Position numbers and translations under genes: made by a program. A stretch of DNA of 6,950 nucleotides, taken from Rhodospirillaceae bacterium. Its GTDB lineage: Bacteria > Pseudomonadota > Alphaproteobacteria > UBA11136. Every line of letters begins with the position of its first letter. The stretch's first letter is position 1. Below, in pieces: positions 4,495 to 6,950 of this stretch. Below the pieces are notes generated by a model. The model was not told the DNA's origin. It worked only from the letters and a program-made list of their open reading frames with translations, and did not search any database. Location: contig NZAO01000091.1 in NCBI GenBank assembly GCA_002686135.1, positions 1 through 6,950 on the forward strand, in the 5' to 3' direction.

Positions 4495-6950
4495 AAAAAA
4501 TACTCCTTTCACCTGGGCGCTTTGATGCCGGAGGGGTTCCCGAAGGTTATGATGCCCTGATTCTGGAAAGGTTGATCGAATGTCAGTCCAAGGCGGGGCA
4601 ACTCCCCGTCATTTTCCATGTGGCCCGTGACGAATCCAGGCTCGTTTTCCTGACCGAGGCATTGCAATTTTTCGCCCCCGGCCTGGAAGTCTTGGCAATC
4701 CCGGCCTGGGATTGCGTCCCCTATGACCGTGTTTCACCCCATGGCGAGGTGGTGGCGAAACGCATCGACTCCCTGTCCCGGCTAGCAGCGCGCTTTCCCA
4801 GGCAGGGAGAAAATCAAGACAGCCCGCTGGTGGTGATAACCACTGTCAGCGCCGTTCTCCAGCGTGTCCCCCCCCGCAGTATGATGATCGAAGAGGTTGT
4901 CCGCCTGCGGAAAAACCACCCCCTATCGCAGGATGTCTTCTATGGGTTTCTCACCCGCAACGGCTATCAGCGCGTGGAAACAGTGCGTGAAGCTGGGGAA
5001 TACGCGGTGAGGGGCGGGTTGGTTGATCTTTTCCCTCCGGGATGCGAGGAGCCGGCACGGCTCGATCTATTTGGCGACGACCTTGAAGGCATCAGGGTCT
5101 TCGATCCCGTGACCCAACTGACTTCGGGAGAGCGCCAGCAGATCACCCTTAAGCCGGCGAGTGAATGCACTCTCGATCCCACCACCATAAAACGATTCCG
5201 CAACGGCTACCGTGATCTTTTCGGCGCCGGTGGCGGGGAAGACCCCCTCTACGAAGCTATTTCCTCGGGCAGAAAAATGGCGGGCATGGAGCACTGGCTG
5301 CCTCTGTTCCACGAAACTCTGGAGACGCTGTTCGATTATCTGCCCGGCGCGGCCATAACCCTAGACCATCAGTGCGAAGAGGCCATGAGCGTCCGTCACG
5401 ATATGATCCGTGATTATTATGAGGCGAGAATAAGCCTCGCCGGGAACGGGGGAGATATGGCCGTTTCCTATAAGCCTCTTCCGCCCAAGGCGCTCTATCT
5501 TGAGGCGGAAGAATGGCGGCGGCTCACTTCTTCGCGGGCCTCATGTGTGTTTTCACCTTTCCTGCCAACGGAAGACAGCCCGGCTGGCTACGATGCCGGC
5601 GGCAGGGGCGGGCAGGATTTCGCCCATGTCCGTTCACAGCCGGACGCCGACCTTTTCGGCGCCGTCAAAGAGGTCATCGAAAACAACGGAGCAGAGGGCC
5701 GCCGGGTGGTTCTCAGCGCCACCAGCGAAGGTTCGTGCGAAAGATTGGCGGCACTGCTGAAAGACCACGGCATTGGCGGCGTGGAACGGGTGGAATTCTG
5801 GCCTCAAGCCCAAGCACTACCCACCGCAGGCGTGCCCCTTGCCGTGCTCGGCCTGGAATACGGCTTTTCATCTCCGCACATCCTTTTCATCAGTGAGCAG
5901 GATATCCTCGGCGACCGCTTTTTAAGGCGCCGGAAAAAACGACGGCCCGCCGAGGCCATCATCGCCGAGGCTTCGGCCCTTACCGAAGGCGATCTGGTGG
6001 TCCACTCCGAACACGGGATAGGCCGTTTTAAGGGCCTTGAAACCCTTGAAGTGGAAAGCGCGCCCCACGACTTCGTGCGGCTGACTTATGACGGCGGGGA
6101 TAAGCTCTACGTCCCGGTGGAAACCATTGAGGTGCTGTCCCGTTACGGCGGGGAGGACGCGGCCCGCCCCGACCGCCTGGGCGGCGTTGCCTGGCAGGCG
6201 CAGAAAGCAAAGGTTAAAAAACGTATCCGCCTTATTGCCGATGAACTGATTCGCGTCGCCGCCCAAAGAGAGCTTCGCGACGGAGAGAAGCTTAACCCCG
6301 AAAGTGGCGTGTTCGATGAATTCTGCGCGCGCTTTCCTTATCCCGAAACCGAAGACCAGCTCGCCGCCATCGAGGACACCCTTGACGATATGGCGGGGGG
6401 CAAACCCATGGACCGCCTGATCTGCGGAGATGTGGGGTTCGGCAAGACGGAGGTGGCCCTGCGCGCTGCCTTCGTGGCTGCTATGAACGGAGTCCAGGTG
6501 GCGGTCATCGTGCCCACCACTCTTTTATGCCGACAGCATTTGAGCCTCTTCAGATCACGATTCAGCGGCCTGCCGTTATGCATCGAACAGCTGTCCCGCC
6601 TGACGCCGCAAGCCAAGACAGAGGGCATCCGCAAGGGCCTTTCTGATGGATCCATCGATATCGTTATCGGCACCCACACCCTGTTGGGAAAGAAAATCTC
6701 TTTCCACCATCTGGGATTGCTGATCGTGGACGAGGAGCAGCATTTCGGGGTCGCCCAGAAGGAACGCTTGAAACAGCTTCGCGCCGACCTAGATCAAACG
6801 CGGGACCGGCTGATCCGGGCCAACGATCTGGTTGCCGACAAGGATATTCGGATCGAAGTCGGAACCAGAGAGAACGAGCACCTGAAGGAGAGAGTCTTCG
6901 CGTTGAGTAAGGAAAATGAGCAGTACATCGCCCAACTTCAGAAGTATGGG
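4482..6950 (+). CDS. mfd: Transcription-repair coupling factor Mfd, interrupted; reads into a non-Mfd coiled coil at the right edge
   Basis: Mfd displaces stalled RNA polymerase and recruits UvrA. The frame is open for 823 codons to the window end. Residues 1-769 are Mfd: the UvrB-like N-terminal module (FYGFLTRNGYQRVETV from 153; GEYAVRGGLVDLFPPG from 172), the RNA-polymerase-interacting domain (about 500-560, EGDLVVHSEHGIGRFKGLE), FPYPETEDQ (618-626), Walker A GDVGFGKT (649-656), VPTTLL (677-682), GTHTLL (730-735) and DEEQHFGV (750-757). Mfd normally continues after the RAD segment (767-769) into a TATPIPRT motif, the second RecA-like domain, the TRG motif and the UvrA-binding C-terminus, about 1150 residues in all. 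Here that is replaced from residue 770 by an unrelated coiled coil. As written the protein lacks half its motor and could not translocate. The start is TTG at 4482, right after a TAA at 4479-4481; the first in-frame ATG is over 100 codons into the conserved region. No clear Shine-Dalgarno is present, so translational coupling to sdhE is likely. Confidence 0.88.
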   Translation, partial: MSEIEKILLSPGRFDAGGVPEGYDALILERLIECQSKAGQLPVIFHVARDESRLVFLTEALQFFAPGLEVLAIPAWDCVPYDRVSPHGEVVAKRIDSLSRLAARFPRQGENQDSPLVVITTVSAVLQRVPPRSMMIEEVVRLRKNHPLSQDVFYGFLTRNGYQRVETVREAGEYAVRGGLVDLFPPGCEEPARLDLFGDDLEGIRVFDPVTQLTSGERQQITLKPASECTLDPTTIKRFRNGYRDLFGAGGGEDPLYEAISSGRKMAGMEHWLPLFHETLETLFDYLPGAAITLDHQCEEAMSVRHDMIRDYYEARISLAGNGGDMAVSYKPLPPKALYLEAEEWRRLTSSRASCVFSPFLPTEDSPAGYDAGGRGGQDFAHVRSQPDADLFGAVKEVIENNGAEGRRVVLSATSEGSCERLAALLKDHGIGGVERVEFWPQAQALPTAGVPLAVLGLEYGFSSPHILFISEQDILGDRFLRRRKKRRPAEAIIAEASALTEGDLVVHSEHGIGRFKGLETLEVESAPHDFVRLTYDGGDKLYVPVETIEVLSRYGGEDAARPDRLGGVAWQAQKAKVKKRIRLIADELIRVAAQRELRDGEKLNPESGVFDEFCARFPYPETEDQLAAIEDTLDDMAGGKPMDRLICGDVGFGKTEVALRAAFVAAMNGVQVAVIVPTTLLCRQHLSLFRSRFSGLPLCIEQLSRLTPQAKTEGIRKGLSDGSIDIVIGTHTLLGKKISFHHLGLLIVDEEQHFGVAQKERLKQLRADLDQTRDRLIRANDLVADKDIRIEVGTRENEHLKERVFALSKENEQYIAQLQKYG
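6789..6950 (+). other. Coiled-coil coding segment joined in frame to truncated mfd
   Basis: Residues 770-823 of the open frame do not resemble any part of Mfd. They are rich in Asp, Arg, Glu, Asn and Gln and follow a heptad rhythm. Core positions 801, 805, 808, 812, 815, 819 and 822 are Leu, Val, Leu, Asn, Tyr, Leu and Tyr, and the register can be traced back through 777, 770, 766 and 763 into the Mfd part. In the other two forward frames a TAG at 6790 or a TAA near 6910 interrupts, and codon use in the mfd frame looks like real coding, so this is probably a fragment of a genuine coiled-coil protein. I cannot identify which. It continues beyond the window. Confidence 0.6.

Noticed and set aside
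6789..6950. Minus-strand open frame opposite the coiled-coil tail
   Set aside because: It is open over about 53 codons, but its composition lacks any recognisable pattern, while the plus-strand mfd frame shows a regular heptad pattern.

Overview
The window looks like a piece of an alphaproteobacterial chromosome. The evidence is the order recG (minus strand) / sdhE / mfd (plus strand) with a DUF502 membrane-protein gene beside recG, a neighbourhood I recall from Rhodospirillales-like Alphaproteobacteria, together with moderately high GC and typical alphaproteobacterial RecG, SdhE and Mfd sequence. No taxon below class can be supported from this sequence alone.

Layout: (1) 1-775, minus strand, is the N-terminal part of an RTX-type calcium-binding repeat protein that runs off the left edge. 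(2) 776-1146 is a divergent intergenic region with a CRP/FNR-like palindrome (884-899) and a twice-repeated 13-bp dyad (995-1007 and 1051-1063). (3) 1147-1971, plus strand, is a complete DUF502 two-helix membrane protein. (4) 1993-4074, minus strand, is a complete recG that converges on DUF502. (5) 4075-4206 is the divergent recG/sdhE control region. (6) 4207-4494, plus strand, is sdhE, whose RGxxE motif has lost its Arg and gained a CxxC. (7) 4482-6950, plus strand, is mfd. It probably starts at a TTG overlapping the sdhE end and reads as normal Mfd up to the DEEQ motif and the RAD segment just after it. From about 6789 it switches, without losing frame, to a 54-residue coiled coil that is not Mfd.

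How the genes work together: recG (fork reversal, branch migration) and mfd (transcription-repair coupling) are both DNA-repair translocases with RecG-type helicase cores. They flank sdhE, which serves flavinylation of succinate dehydrogenase; this clustering is positional rather than one pathway. The RTX gene is a separate, probably secreted, accessory function.

The features most worth a second look are the Mfd/coiled-coil junction at the right edge (assembly chimera, or real truncation and fusion), the altered SdhE motif, and the two candidate operators in the RTX/DUF502 gap. I found no CRISPR array, tRNA, rRNA, insertion sequence, phage gene or obvious new defence system.
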